Assembly (NCBI GenBank): GCA_047495785.1
Contig: JBLDXI010000011.1
Coordinates: forward strand, 682,001 to 746,000
Origin: Lepidodermella squamata
Taxonomy: Eukaryota > Gastrotricha
Length of the DNA stretch: 64,000 bases
Direction of reading: 5' to 3'
Shown: piece by piece, positions 21,514 to 31,255 of the stretch
How positions within the stretch are numbered: position 1 is the first letter of the stretch
How the letters are laid out: every line of letters begins with the position of its first letter
Notes under the pieces: model-generated
What the model saw: only the letters and a program-made list of their open reading frames with translations
The model's database searches: none
Told to the model about the DNA's origin: nothing
Made by a program: the position numbers and the translations under genes

Positions 21514-22089
21514 ATGTCTGATATCGAGATGCACCAACTCAGCGCAGCCCTGCCCGCAACCGAATCCGAAAACGAATTCCTCGTAAAAACAATAGCTCAA
21601 TCGGCTTTTGCCTGCGACGGCATCCTCGATGCCAAATTCGACTTTCGACTAACCAGGACCCAGGTTGGCGAAGCTGCTTCCTCCATGAGTGGCGAACCAG
21701 ACTGGAAGCTGTTGTTCATCCCTCTGATCCTTCAGCACGTCACGTCTGCGTCCATCAGGACCCGCCTTGTGAAGGCCATGGCCACCGCCTTCAAGGAAGC
21801 CCTTCTGCCTGCTCCTCCCCTCGCTGTTCCTGCCACTGTTCTGCCCTCTGTCGCCACCGCCTCTGCTGTACCGGATGCCCCTGCTGCTCTTCTTCCCCCC
21901 GGCCCTGGCTCTACTTCTGGCGCTGGCTACTTTCGTCGCTCTGCCCTGCCTTGCTCGAATTGCGGCAAACTTGGCCATGCTGCCAGCCGCTGTTGGGGGA
22001 TTCTGGGGCGTCCAAAGCCACAGCAAGCTGGCGATGACATGGCAAAACACATGAAGAAGATGATTATGATGAAGATGCTTGAAGACTAA
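21514..22089 (+). CDS. Third ORF of the retroelement: zinc-knuckle protein in the env position
   Basis: 191 aa, ATG at 21514, ending 94 bp before the 3' LTR. It has no signal peptide or transmembrane segment, so it is not an envelope. Residues about 100-145 are Ala/Pro-rich. A CCHC zinc knuckle (CSNCGKLGHAASRC) follows, then a Lys/Met-rich tail (KHMKKMIMMKMLED). The GC-rich coding sequence differs from the AT-rich gag and pol, which suggests a separate origin. It could be an accessory nucleocapsid-like RNA-binding protein or a captured host segment. Expression probably needs splicing or an internal promoter. Confidence 0.75.
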   Translation: MSDIEMHQLSAALPATESENEFLVKTIAQSAFACDGILDAKFDFRLTRTQVGEAASSMSGEPDWKLLFIPLILQHVTSASIRTRLVKAMATAFKEALLPAPPLAVPATVLPSVATASAVPDAPAALLPPGPGSTSGAGYFRRSALPCSNCGKLGHAASRCWGILGRPKPQQAGDDMAKHMKKMIMMKMLED

Positions 22090-22169
22090 CTTCGAATTTT
22101 TCTCCTGTGATTCATCGTGATTTTCTTAATTTGCTTGTTCTCATAAAAAAACGTAAGACGTTTACTTGT

Positions 22170-22179
22170 AAGGGAGGGG
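22170..22179 (+). other. Polypurine tract
   Basis: AAGGGAGGGG lies four bases before the 3' LTR, the position used to prime plus-strand synthesis in LTR retroelements. Confidence 0.8.
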
Positions 22180-22183
22180 CATA

Positions 22184-22444
22184 TGAGAGGATCGCTATGT
22201 ACCCTGTCCCAATTATTAGTTCAGTAGTCCATTCTTATTATTCTAGCTAGCGCTCGTGACAGTAATATCACGTGACGCACTTCATTACAACTCATCTAAT
22301 TTGGCGTCCTCTTGGCTATATAAGCCCTAAATCATGACAATAAAGTTATCAGTTGATCTGCTTTACTGAACTGCCTTGTATATTATTCAGTCTAATCGTT
22401 GTTATTAGTTTCCCCCGAACCAGGTCAGGGATATCAACCCTTCA
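22184..22444 (+). repeat. 3' LTR
   Basis: Identical to the 5' LTR (15258-15518) over 261 bp as far as I can read. It is followed by the second CTAAT target-site copy at 22445-22449, after which the P2 exon resumes. Confidence 0.93.
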
Positions 22445-23145
22445 CTAATAATCAAACGACAAGCTCAATTTGTCCGTCTGGGAAGTCGTGCTTCAAATTA
22501 CTCACATGTTCGAGCGATCAAAGATGCCTTCTTAAGGTAATTTTTCGATTTTAATTGTAGGTCGTTTCACAACTAAGATATCGAACGTAATTGCTTAATG
22601 GGATGCAGTAACTTTTCAGTTAAGTTTTTCAGTTTTCATCGCATCATCGTATCTAAGCTTTTGTTAACATTAACACCAACAATCACAACGTCGAACTAGG
22701 TTGCTTTTATCGAGGAAGTACAGTACAGGTATTGATTGTTTGAAGCAGTGGGGGCGGTTTTTTCAGAATAAAAATATGCTTGTATAATACACTGGTTTTC
22801 GATGTTGCCTACAACACCTGAAAAAGTCACCATAACTGGGGTGGGCTTCAAACTTGTGAATTCGAATTCCCCACAATTGAGGCCCTGAGATTATCCTAAA
22901 TCACCGATTTTCAAAATGTATTGAATCTCACAGGGTGCGAAGTACAGGGGTGCCTGGGTGTCGCGGCACCCAAGCTCCGGGACTCAAAACAAAGGAAGGC
23001 TGAAAAAAACAAAGGGGGCCCCTTGGTTTCTTCGGCTGGGTCCTAAAAAACAAGTAAAACGTAGATAACCCCACAGCTCCCGGATCCTACTTCGCGCACA
23101 CTGATCTCTGATCTAAAATCAGTTTTCATTTATATAAAAGTCAAT

Positions 23146-23545
23146 TACCGTATATACCGATTTAGAAGGCTCTGCCTTCTAATTTAATCAATCAACCCGC
23201 AACCCCTGCCTTATAAACGAGACCTGCCCTATAATTAGTTGCAACCAAAGGCGCGCGCACTTGCATGTGTACATTCACGCTCATTAGCGTATGCACACAC
23301 GTTTTTGAATATGCAAATTAGGAAGGTAGATGGAAATCACGCTTATTTTACACGCGGCGAACGATTTTAAGGTGGGAAATTATCCATTCTTAAGAAATGT
23401 ATCTCCTCCTGCCCTGATCTATTCTAGGCCACTGCCTTATATTCGGGCCCTGCCCTGTATTTTGATCAAACGACCTTTAACCCCTGCCTTATAAACGAAC
23501 CTGCCCTGTATTTCGGTCCTGCCTTCTAAACCGGTATATACGGTA
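23146..23545. mobile_element. Small inverted-repeat element (MITE) in the P2 intron
   Basis: About 400 bp bounded by TACCGTATATACCGATTTAG at 23146 and its near-perfect complement ending at 23545. The TACCGTA ends resemble those of the element at 34017-34941, suggesting a related TA-target family. The interior is enriched in CCTGCC(C/T)T(A/G)TA words and holds no ORF. Confidence 0.7.
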
Positions 23546-24698
23546 GGTATATAAAAGCCATATAATTGTGTTAGATAAATAAACAATTATAGGATGAATC
23601 TTCTGTTTTTGCAGAATTTCACGGCTTGTCAAGTCAACACAAAAGGCGGCCCTGGAGTCGCGCTTACCGGCTCGAATGGATTGAAGTACTGCACACCGGA
23701 TGGCTGTGCCTTGGGAGGATCGGTAAGAATATGTTGCTCAAATTATGACGCTTTCTCACACATCAAATTCCATTCCTGGTTCCGCCCGCCACTATAACTC
23801 TATGTAACACAATTGTTTGATGGTTGACAGGAAATCAGCGATCCTGCACCCGCCAGTAGCTTGTCTGAATGTTGCAGTGCTCTCGGCGCGTCAGCTAAAC
23901 TAGTCTTCGACCTATTTTACACACCGTACCAAATGTACCAAACATTTTCGCCCGTAGCCAGCGTGTTAACCGACTACAGGAAGGCGTGCTTTGCAGTGCA
24001 AGATTCCAAGCCGTACAAGGCATGCAAATCAGTGTCGAACCAAGCTTATTGCCTGCAATTTCCACACTCGTGCGAGGGTACTGACGCTATCAACACCGAT
24101 GGGGTGAGTATTCCGAAATTCAATATTAGTATTTCAAGGTATTTTATAATTTTCCGTTCGGCCCCCAGGCGTCGGCTGTGCAATCAAAGCGTAAAAGTCG
24201 AAATTGTTTGAAATTGTCAAGGCTAAGTAGTACGCGAAGTAGGATCCGCGAACAAGGGGGTTTTTCGGGCCCAAATGTCATGACCTTTGAGGTCTTTTTG
24301 GTGTTTTCCACCTTGCCGGACGGAACTAATTTTAGGCCCGGAATTGAGCTTTTTAAACAGCTAATAAAATTACGCGCAAAACTTTCTGTTAGATCTAAAT
24401 TTTTTTTTAGGAATTTGAAACCAGGATTTTGAAAGCATTGAAGTATCATGAACTCATGAACCCCTCCTAATCTTATTTGTTTGAATTTGATTTAGTCCGA
24501 TTTCGCAAATGGAGTACCCAGCAATGCCGAGTCATTCGCGCAATGCTGCAACCAGCTGAAGAAGCGACCGCTTACGATGACAAACACGTCTGGTTTTTTG
24601 GCTCTATCAGCAACCGATTTCATGATAAACAAATGCTCATAGCCTATCAAAGCTTTGACTTTGTTGCGCTTTTAGTGTCAAATACGATTGAATTCGAT

Positions 24699-24712
24699 TT
24701 TATTCAAATAAA
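24699..24712. terminator. Back-to-back polyadenylation signals of P2 and M3
   Basis: TTTATT (AATAAA on the minus strand, 24699-24704) and AATAAA (plus, 24707-24712) lie two bases apart between stop codons at 24642 and 24735. Cleavage downstream of each would make the two transcripts overlap by tens of bases. Confidence 0.65.
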
Positions 24713-24734
24713 GAATCAGTGTGGAAAAGCTTTT

Positions 24735-25723
24735 TCAAGTTGCCGAGCACATATCGGCAACAATTGAACTGTCCGGAAGGGAGCTGGATGGCGCTGGTGA
24801 GAAAACAACCCCAGTCCCAGTTTTCAACCGACTGCAGCATTCAAGAAAGGTTGCGCCGTGTGACACGGCTCCGCCGACGAAATGATTCTGAAAATGGAGA
24901 TAAAAGTCATGATAAAAAATTGCGAAATTGAGAATTTTTTCGAAGGATTTGTTTTCAAAGATGCGATAGACATTGGCTTGTTGATAAATGCTTACCGCGT
25001 TGGTTGATATCGGATCGTCATCGTCGCACGAGTACGGCATCTGGATGCAGTAAGCCCCACTGGGTCCGCTGCAAACTTTGAACGGCGTATCGTCCGGCCC
25101 GCCGAAGCACGCCATGACTGGCTCTGAGCCTCCGTTATTGAAGACCAGAAGCGACTTACGGCCGATAAGCGTGCCAATATTCTCCGGAATGCAACAGCCG
25201 TAAAATTCATAGAACTTGTTCGTCACAGCCTGTCAAGTAAGTATTCAAATTTCGCCCTTTCAATGCGATGGCAAAATCATGATTCCTCTATATTTTCATT
25301 AAGCTCAATCCAAGGTTGGGGCTTTTAAGGTCTATGATTCACCTCTAATCTCCTAACTAGTTTTGCTTGCTAGTCCTATTGATAATTCTTTACCTTGCCA
25401 CCGAGCGGGCAGCCTTTAGTGTCAGCACAGTAGCGAATCGTTCGCTGATACAATCCTTTAGTTTTCATTTCGCATAGGCTGAACAAAGTCGTAACACAGC
25501 GTGATGCCACGCCACAAAAGCTTTGGGCGGCCGAACAAGCCGTGCCAGGTGGGCAAACGGCGCTGCTCGGCGAAACACTTGAGCAGCTTGATCCGATCGG
25601 ACAGGCCGCTGGCGAACAGACCAAACTCAACTGAGCGTCTGCTGGGGCGGGAGCAACTGGACACGCACGGCTGAGTCTTATCAGTACCAGCGAAACAATC
25701 GAAAAAATTAATTTTTCAGGCAT
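24735..25723 (-). CDS. M3: secreted cysteine-rich protein, three exons
   Basis: Function unknown; predicted secreted, about 238 aa. Exons, all phase 0: A 25723-25394, B 25229-24996, C 24887-24735. Signal peptide MPEKLIFSIVSLVLIRLSRA, then CPVAPAPADAQLSLVC, CPIGSSC, CPPGTAC; module A closes QRTIRYCADTKGCPLGGK. Exon B: GCCIPENIGTLIG, ACFGGPDDTPFKVC, AYCIQMPYSC. Exon C: GATFLECCSRLKT ending MCSAT-stop. Splice sites: GGCAAG|GTAAAG, TTGACAG|, AACGCG|GTAAGC, ATTTTCAG|. TTTTATTTAG directly precedes the ATG, a possible acceptor. It is the most compact intact gene of the cluster and matches M6 in exon B length and total length (238 aa). Divergent from P3 (653 bp between starts), convergent with P2. 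Confidence 0.85.
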
Positions 25724-26376
25724 CTAAATAAAAGTTGTCAGTGTGCGAAGTAAGCGAAGTAAGCGAAGTGGGAACAGGAGTCCAGGCTAGAAATCCTCGA
25801 AACGCCACGCGGCGACTCCTCGGTAAGATAAATCATGGTCTGAAAATACCCGCAAAACGTCGAGGATCGTACGTCATATCCAATGAAAATCATCGTTGAT
25901 GGTTTGATCGGGATTTATATTTTTATGGTATGGGATGAGTAAAAAGTTTATATCTGAAAGGAGCCGGCCGAGATTCACGAATTAAGTCGAAAACGAGTGG
26001 AGATGAGGAAATCGAGTACGACAAGTTCAGATATGAACGATTTACTCCAAGCCGAATGACACAGTCGACAAGAAAAAACGCTTTCCAACAACAGGTTTTA
26101 CCTCGGTAAAAGAGTGACTGAAAGATGAGATCAGCCTAAAGGAGCTCAGTAGATTGTCCCTTGACAGTAAAAACACATAATTTCTATATATGCCATTCAG
26201 GATTTTACACAATGTTTTATACGCTGATGTAGCAGTGTTTTGTTTCAACTCTGTAACCCTGCTTCTATTACAGGAGACTTTGTTTCAATGGTAATGTTCA
26301 TTGTTCATTGTCATTTTTGCTAGGTAGACCATTCATCTGTGTTTTTTGTTCTCTCGGGCAAGCCAATGCAAAAATC

Positions 26377-29300
26377 ATGCTCTATCTTGTAGCGACAAGT
26401 TTCCTACTCGCCAGCAGTCAAATGTGGCGATTCGGCGCGGTTTGCTGCCAAATCCAAACCGCCAAATCCAGCCAGATGATATCAAGGTGTCCACCGGCAG
26501 AATGCCCACCCGGGCAGATTTGTCGCGCCGTTCAAACGAATCCTTGCCCAACTGGGATGTATTGCATCTATTCCTATGGCTATCAATGTCCGGCTGGCCA
26601 ATATTGCATCTTTAACAGCACGGCAAGAACACCTTCTGCCATTTTTTCTTATGCATTTGAAAACCAATTTCCTTAGCGATGTTGGTCATGCGCGTAATTC
26701 GGGGGCAGGTGATTTGGGGCTAATTGGCAGCGCTAACCCTTATAATGGGATTTCAATGTTCAGCGATTGGGAGGGTTGAATTTTCGAGTGGTTGCAATTC
26801 GCCATCGTAACTTGTGTGATCTGATGACTGAAGGTTCGATTCCTCATAAGTAGCTCTATTTTGCGTCGCGTTTAATTTTTTTAATTTTTCGTAGTTGAAT
26901 ATTTTTCCCTTTTAATTATTTCGAACTATCCCCTCGTGTCCCGGAATTTTCTGTTCGGGGGACGTTTTGAAATTTACTCAGCAGTAAAATTTCGAAAAAA
27001 AATAAATCAGGAAAATTAAAAAAATTCAATGGGACGCAAAAAATGCTACTTTGTGAGTCGAACCGTCACTCATCAGATCACACAAGTTCTGATAGCGAAT
27101 GGCAACCACTCGAACATTTAACTCTCACAATCGCTCAACTAATTGGAATCCCATTATATTAGGTTATAAGGGTTTCAATTTGCACCCGTATTTTGATTCT
27201 CGATGGGGTAAGTAATTTGGCCTCGATTACAGGGCTATACGGTACCTGTGCACCGCCTGGGGGCGCGGTTTTTTGCTGTAATTTACGACGAAATTGGTCG
27301 ACGGGAAAAAAATTAATCTGAACCTCGCCATTGGCTCCAGGTAACTCAATTTAGAAGCCATTTTTACTTCCCTAAACTCACGTCTGTGCAAAAACATGCT
27401 GTGACCTCATTTTGAGACACACCTGGCTAAAAATTTACATGCGTATATAAGGCTTGTGGATAATCGTCCCCGTAAAACTTTGTAAAGTTTGACCTTGTAG
27501 TTTTAGAGCAATCGATAAAAATGAGATATCCTCAATTTGTGGCCAATTAACCCCAAAGGTTCATTTTGTCCGAGTAATTGTTCCGGAGTGTAAGCCTAAG
27601 TAAAGTTAATTGAATCTATTAAAGAACCTAGATAAATTTAATTTAATTTACGTTAATTTTCAATATTTATAACAGTCTTATCCTGTTTGCCAAATCGATA
27701 CAACGGGTGGCGTTGGCGTTGCGCTGACCGGAACAAACGGACTAAAATACTGTTCGACCTTGGCCTGTCCACTGAGTCGATCTGTGAGTTTAACACTAAA
27801 ATTGCAACGCTCAGGGCTAGTAATAATCAAATAATAGCCATGGCTGCTATTTTTTCCGAAACTCCGAAAATGGTCCCAAAAAGGGTCAATTATTCGAAGG
27901 GGGCTATTATTTATTAGCAACTTTCAGATTTCATCATCGCAAGTCGTTAGCGCTGTTGAATTCTATGTTTTCTGACCTACGCTGCTAATTAATCCTCGGT
28001 ATCCACAACTATACAAAAATGTCCTCCTATTCGAGATGTCTGTTTCCAATCTCTAACAAGTTTTCCTGTCTGCTGCAGTCATTTACATTTTCGCATTTAT
28101 TTAAAGTGATTTCTCTATGTCGCAGACGACCGTCAGCCAAACGGCATTTTCCTCTTTCTCAGCGTGCTGCAGCTCGATCGGCGCATCATCGACACTTGTC
28201 TACGATTACTTCACCTCAAATTCGTTCACTAGCACTAGCACCTCGTCATACAGTGGACAGTACGTAAAATTTTGCTTTGCTGCGCAAGACCCACAGCCGT
28301 ACAAAGCCTGCAAGTCGTCATCACCGAACGGGGTCTACTGCGTCAGGATGCCTCATACGTGTACGGCCTCTGACGTAGTAGATACTGATGGGGTAAGTGA
28401 ATTGCAATGCCGCTCTTCAATTTAGCACATTTTTGCAGGGAATTTATAACCACGCGATTCAACCGATGATCACTGATTCGGTTATTTTCGATATTTTACC
28501 AGGTCGAATCAATTTGTTTTGTATTTTTAACCCAATTGACAATTGAAATGAAAATTAGATAATGCTCATCGGGGCTGCCAGGTATAGAAAACACATTTCC
28601 TGTGTTTGCAAAACGGACCTCTGATATAAACGAACATTTTAAACTTAAAACGCTCCGAACCCCCAAAAATGAACGATACTGTTGGTTATTGGGGCTGTGT
28701 CTTTTTTCATCTTGCCAAAATATTTTTTTCATCTTGCCAAACATCTTTTTCTATCTAACCAAAACTTTGTTCTGGAAAATTATTTAATTGTTAAATCTAG
28801 TGTAAATTCGCAATAAATCTTTTTCCATCTTGCCAATATGTTTATCAATATACCAAGTAAATTGAACAGATTTTTACTCGGGCAATATTCCTTCCATTAT
28901 TTCCTTTCAATCTAACTCCTCGGGAGATTTTCAGCGACCATTGGTAGTACGGCGGCCACGGTCTAGGACTTCGATCCGCAACGCGTCGTGCGGTACCAGA
29001 GGCGGCCGTCGTATCCTTGGTCGATTCGAAGTTCCTAAAGAACGGGCCTAAATCAAAGGATGGGCTTGGCTTGAGGAACCGAATCGTGAGATTGATTTCC
29101 ACGATTACCCTAAGCGTACTGACCACTTGGGTGGTAGGCTTATTGAAGATTTCGTTGTGAGACGCGAGGCCGCAAAAAAGCAATTGAAACACGCGGCAAG
29201 ATGAAAAAAGACATTGGCAAGATGAAAAAAGATTTTTCGTATTTTTCACGCGAGAAAATGCTGGTTAGATGAATAAAGATGGAAATTTTCGGTTAGATAG

Positions 29301-30263
29301 AAAAAGATGTTTGGCAAGATGAAAAAAAGATTAACCCGTTATTGGTAGGCTCAAAGTGAATATGGCTAGATATCAATGCATGTGAGCGTATAAAGTAGGA
29401 TAAATTCTCACTTTCAAGCGGCAAATCGTACCCCTTTCAAAAGATTTTATTTTCTGCTCATAAATACTAGAAGTGGCCCTCTATTCAAAGATACTGGGTA
29501 CATTTCGTGGTCCCTTATAATGGTTAATTTTCTAAAATTCGCCTTTAAGTATATTTGGTGATTTTGGGCATAATTGCCACTCTTCTGCCACGGTTGGCTC
29601 TTTCGGAAAAATTTTGAAAATTTTGAAAAAATTAGTTTATCCACGTTGAGAAATTTATCTATCTGACGATATAAAATTTGTCGGGTAACTAATTTATTTC
29701 GATTTTCCGATTTTTTCTTAGCTCGAAAAAGTATTATTTGCCAAAATATTTCTGAACAAAGCAACGCTGTTAAAGAATTCGAAGTCCAATATGGACAACC
29801 GGAAAAAATCGGAAAATCGAAATAAATCGACAAACCGCCAGCTTCGACGAATATCTCAGATATAGGCTTGTTTACATTGATTCCAAGATGATAGGTGCCA
29901 AGTAAAAAGTCATTTGTTTTTGCCACCACGTTAATTCAGGCTAAAACAACCGCTTTTTACTTTTCACATATCCTTACAACTGAAAGTGAACAAGCCTAAA
30001 TCTGAGCTATTCAACGACACTAACAATAAGTATTTATTGCAAAAATCGCACAGTTATCAACAAAAAAACTATTAATCTCTTATAAAAATTGTTTCTTTCA
30101 GGCGCATTTCGAAGCAGGAATCGCAAGTAACGCTGCGTCATTCGCGAAATGCTGTGCACAGCTGAAGACGAGACCTATTTTCACTAATTCTTTTAAACCG
30201 GCCGATTACTCTTATTCGCGGAAAACTGACGACAGATGTTTTGCCCCTGTCACCATTGCTTGA
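26377..30263 (+). CDS. P3: secreted cysteine-rich protein, four exons, GC-AG first intron
   Basis: Function unknown; predicted secreted, about 260 aa. Exons, all phase 0: A1 26377-26622, A2 27676-27783, B 28126-28392, C 30102-30263. I chose the ATG at 26377 because the hydrophobic signal (MLYLVATSFLLASS) and the P6 alignment start there. A1: VCCQIQ, CPPAECPPGQIC, CPTGMYC, CPAGQYC. A2: VCQIDTTGGVGVALTGTNG and LKYC. B: CCSSIGASSTLVYDY, CFAAQDPQPYKAC, YCVRMPHTC. C: AASFAKCCAQLKTRP, ending with a long tail (RCFAPVTIA) unlike the usual KCS. The A1 donor is ACG|GCAAGA; the paralogue P6 has the same GC donor. The B-C intron (1.7 kb) contains a foldback element and the A1-A2 intron a palindromic element. 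Confidence 0.8.
26732..27176. mobile_element. Palindromic element with about 150-bp inverted repeats
   Basis: The sequence from AACCCTTATAATGGGATTTC at 26732 onward is complementary, with scattered mismatches, to the segment ending at about 27176. Words such as CGAGTGGTTGC, ACTTGTGTGATCTGATGA and GGTTCGA recur inverted. The arms include GAGTGGTTGC and GGTTCGATTCC, reminiscent of tRNA D-arm and B-box sequences, but no cloverleaf is evident. No coding potential. It lies in the A1-A2 intron of P3. Confidence 0.7.
28701..29332. mobile_element. Foldback-like element built from TTTTTTCATCTTGCCAA words
   Basis: The left arm (28701-28840) repeats (T)n CATCTTGCCAA several times plus CTTTTTCTATCTAACC. 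The right arm (29195-29332) carries the complements TTGGCAAGATGAAAAAA and GGTTAGATAGAAAAAG. A stretch of about 37 bases around 28727-28770 has an exact complement at 29290-29330. The middle has no recognisable coding sequence. It lies in the last intron of P3. Confidence 0.75.
29690..29826. repeat. Short palindrome in the P3 intron
   Basis: TTTATTTCGATTTTCCGATT near 29692 is complementary to AATCGGAAAATCGAAATAAA near 29805. A 160-codon minus-strand frame runs over it but has no motif or signal peptide and is explained by low-complexity AT-rich DNA. Confidence 0.55.
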
Positions 30264-31255
30264 TACTTGACTGACATTGCTTGAATGAAAAAGTTGTTAG
30301 TTGTTACTAGAATCATGCTGTTATATCCTGCTCTCATATCGAATAAACAGATGCGCGATATTTAAGTAGAATGAACAGCTCGTTCCGGTTAACCCTGTCA
30401 TGGCCATATTAATGGCGATTCCGGAATCTGACTTGGCATGGTCACAGCTTGGTTAATTGGTCTAATTTTTGTGTCTCCTGATGTACAGTATTACTTTTGG
30501 ATGTTGCCCACAAGAATCTGAAACCTGAATTTCATTATTCGTTGCTTCTCGGAAAGCGACCAATCTCGGAAATTTTCAAACGCAAGGGTGTTTCGTGTTT
30601 TTTATTTTATTTTTCAATTGAAGAAATCGCCATCTCAGAAATGCCTCTCTTAGGTTTGACTTGACGGCCGTGTCCAGCAGGGTCTCATTGGCTACTTACT
30701 CCGTTTTTATTATTTTTAATATGGCGTATAACTGGCATAGCGGTAACCTGGCTGACGAATCCTAAGAATTCGAATTCCGGATAAATCTGTATTCAAAAAA
30801 ACCAGGGCGATTGAAATTTCCAGTAAATTCAGAGCCTGATGCGAACTTCGCTCCTAAGTGCCTAGTTTGGCATACCGTTGTGGATTTTCCGACTAGTTTT
30901 TTCATTTGCCTGAATATTCTACAATTCGATTTATCAGCTTGGCTGAAAAAAAAGATTTCAGCCGTGAAAGGGTTAAAACGATAAAACCTTGATAATGTAT
31001 GAACTCGGACGCTGATAAATGTCGAGATGTGCGATAAAGGCCCCGTCATGGGGCATTCTGGTGAGTAGCTTTCAACGCAACCTGATATAAAAATGCAAGT
31101 TGAGATATGGAGATTTCCTAGGATTCGCTATGAAACAAAAAAGACTCATGCGTCAATTTGCGTTTATTATCTTGACTTTGAAACAACTTAGCGATCATGA
31201 TTTTCGAACCTTTTGTTTGCGTCCGGTAGCATTTTAATGCAGAGAGTCCCAAGGG
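30264..31255. other. Tail-to-tail spacer between P3 and M4
   Basis: About 1 kb without a gene. Contains AATAAA for P3 near 30340. The equivalent interval in unit 2 (P6-M7) is only 134 bp, so about 0.85 kb has been inserted here or lost there. Confidence 0.55.

Larger units (their letters stand above)
15258..22444 (+). mobile_element. Ty3/gypsy-type LTR retrotransposon, about 7.2 kb, very young
   Basis: Boundaries are set by identical 261-bp LTRs (15258-15518 and 22184-22444), each starting TGAGAGG and ending CCTTCA, with a CTAAT target duplication. Internal order: primer binding site, leader with hairpin array, gag, pol (protease-RT-RNase H-integrase) in the -1 frame, a non-coding gap, a third zinc-knuckle ORF and a polypurine tract. 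Protease-RT-RNase H-integrase order places it in Ty3/gypsy. I see no difference between the two LTRs, so insertion is recent. A single in-frame stop in pol (18404-18406) makes this copy probably non-autonomous. It is inserted in the first coding exon of P2, same orientation. Confidence 0.93.
15108..24642 (+). pseudogene. P2: cysteine-rich secreted protein gene interrupted by an LTR retrotransposon
   Basis: P-type gene with all four exons recognisable: A1 15108-15257 continuing at 22450-22536, A2 23615-23722, B 23831-24103, C 24496-24642. A1 starts with ATG and a signal-like segment (TGFFVAGLVIWRYYVLG), then CPP..CESGQTC. The retroelement at 15258-22444 splits A1 after codon 50, flanked by the 5-bp duplication CTAAT. 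Ignoring the insertion and one duplicate copy, the frame continues without loss through CLLK|GTAATT. The LTR begins TGA in the P2 frame, so the interrupted allele stops after 50 residues. A2 (CQVNTKGGPGVALTGSNG), B (ACFAVQDSKPYKAC) and C (AESFAQCCNQLKKRP) are intact, so the gene was functional until recently. The partially deleted counterpart in unit 2 is P5. Confidence 0.85.

Noticed and set aside
21514-22089. Third ORF of the retroelement as an envelope gene
   Set aside because: No signal peptide, transmembrane segment or fusion-peptide-like region; it carries a CCHC zinc knuckle instead.
28845-29249. 134-codon minus-strand frame
   Set aside because: It runs through the repeated CATCTTGCC words of a foldback element; its Ser-Ser-Cys repeats are just translated repeat DNA.
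29447-29929. 160-codon minus-strand open frame in the P3 intron
   Set aside because: Low-complexity AT-rich composition, no signal or domain, overlaps a palindrome, and lies in the intron of a well-supported gene.
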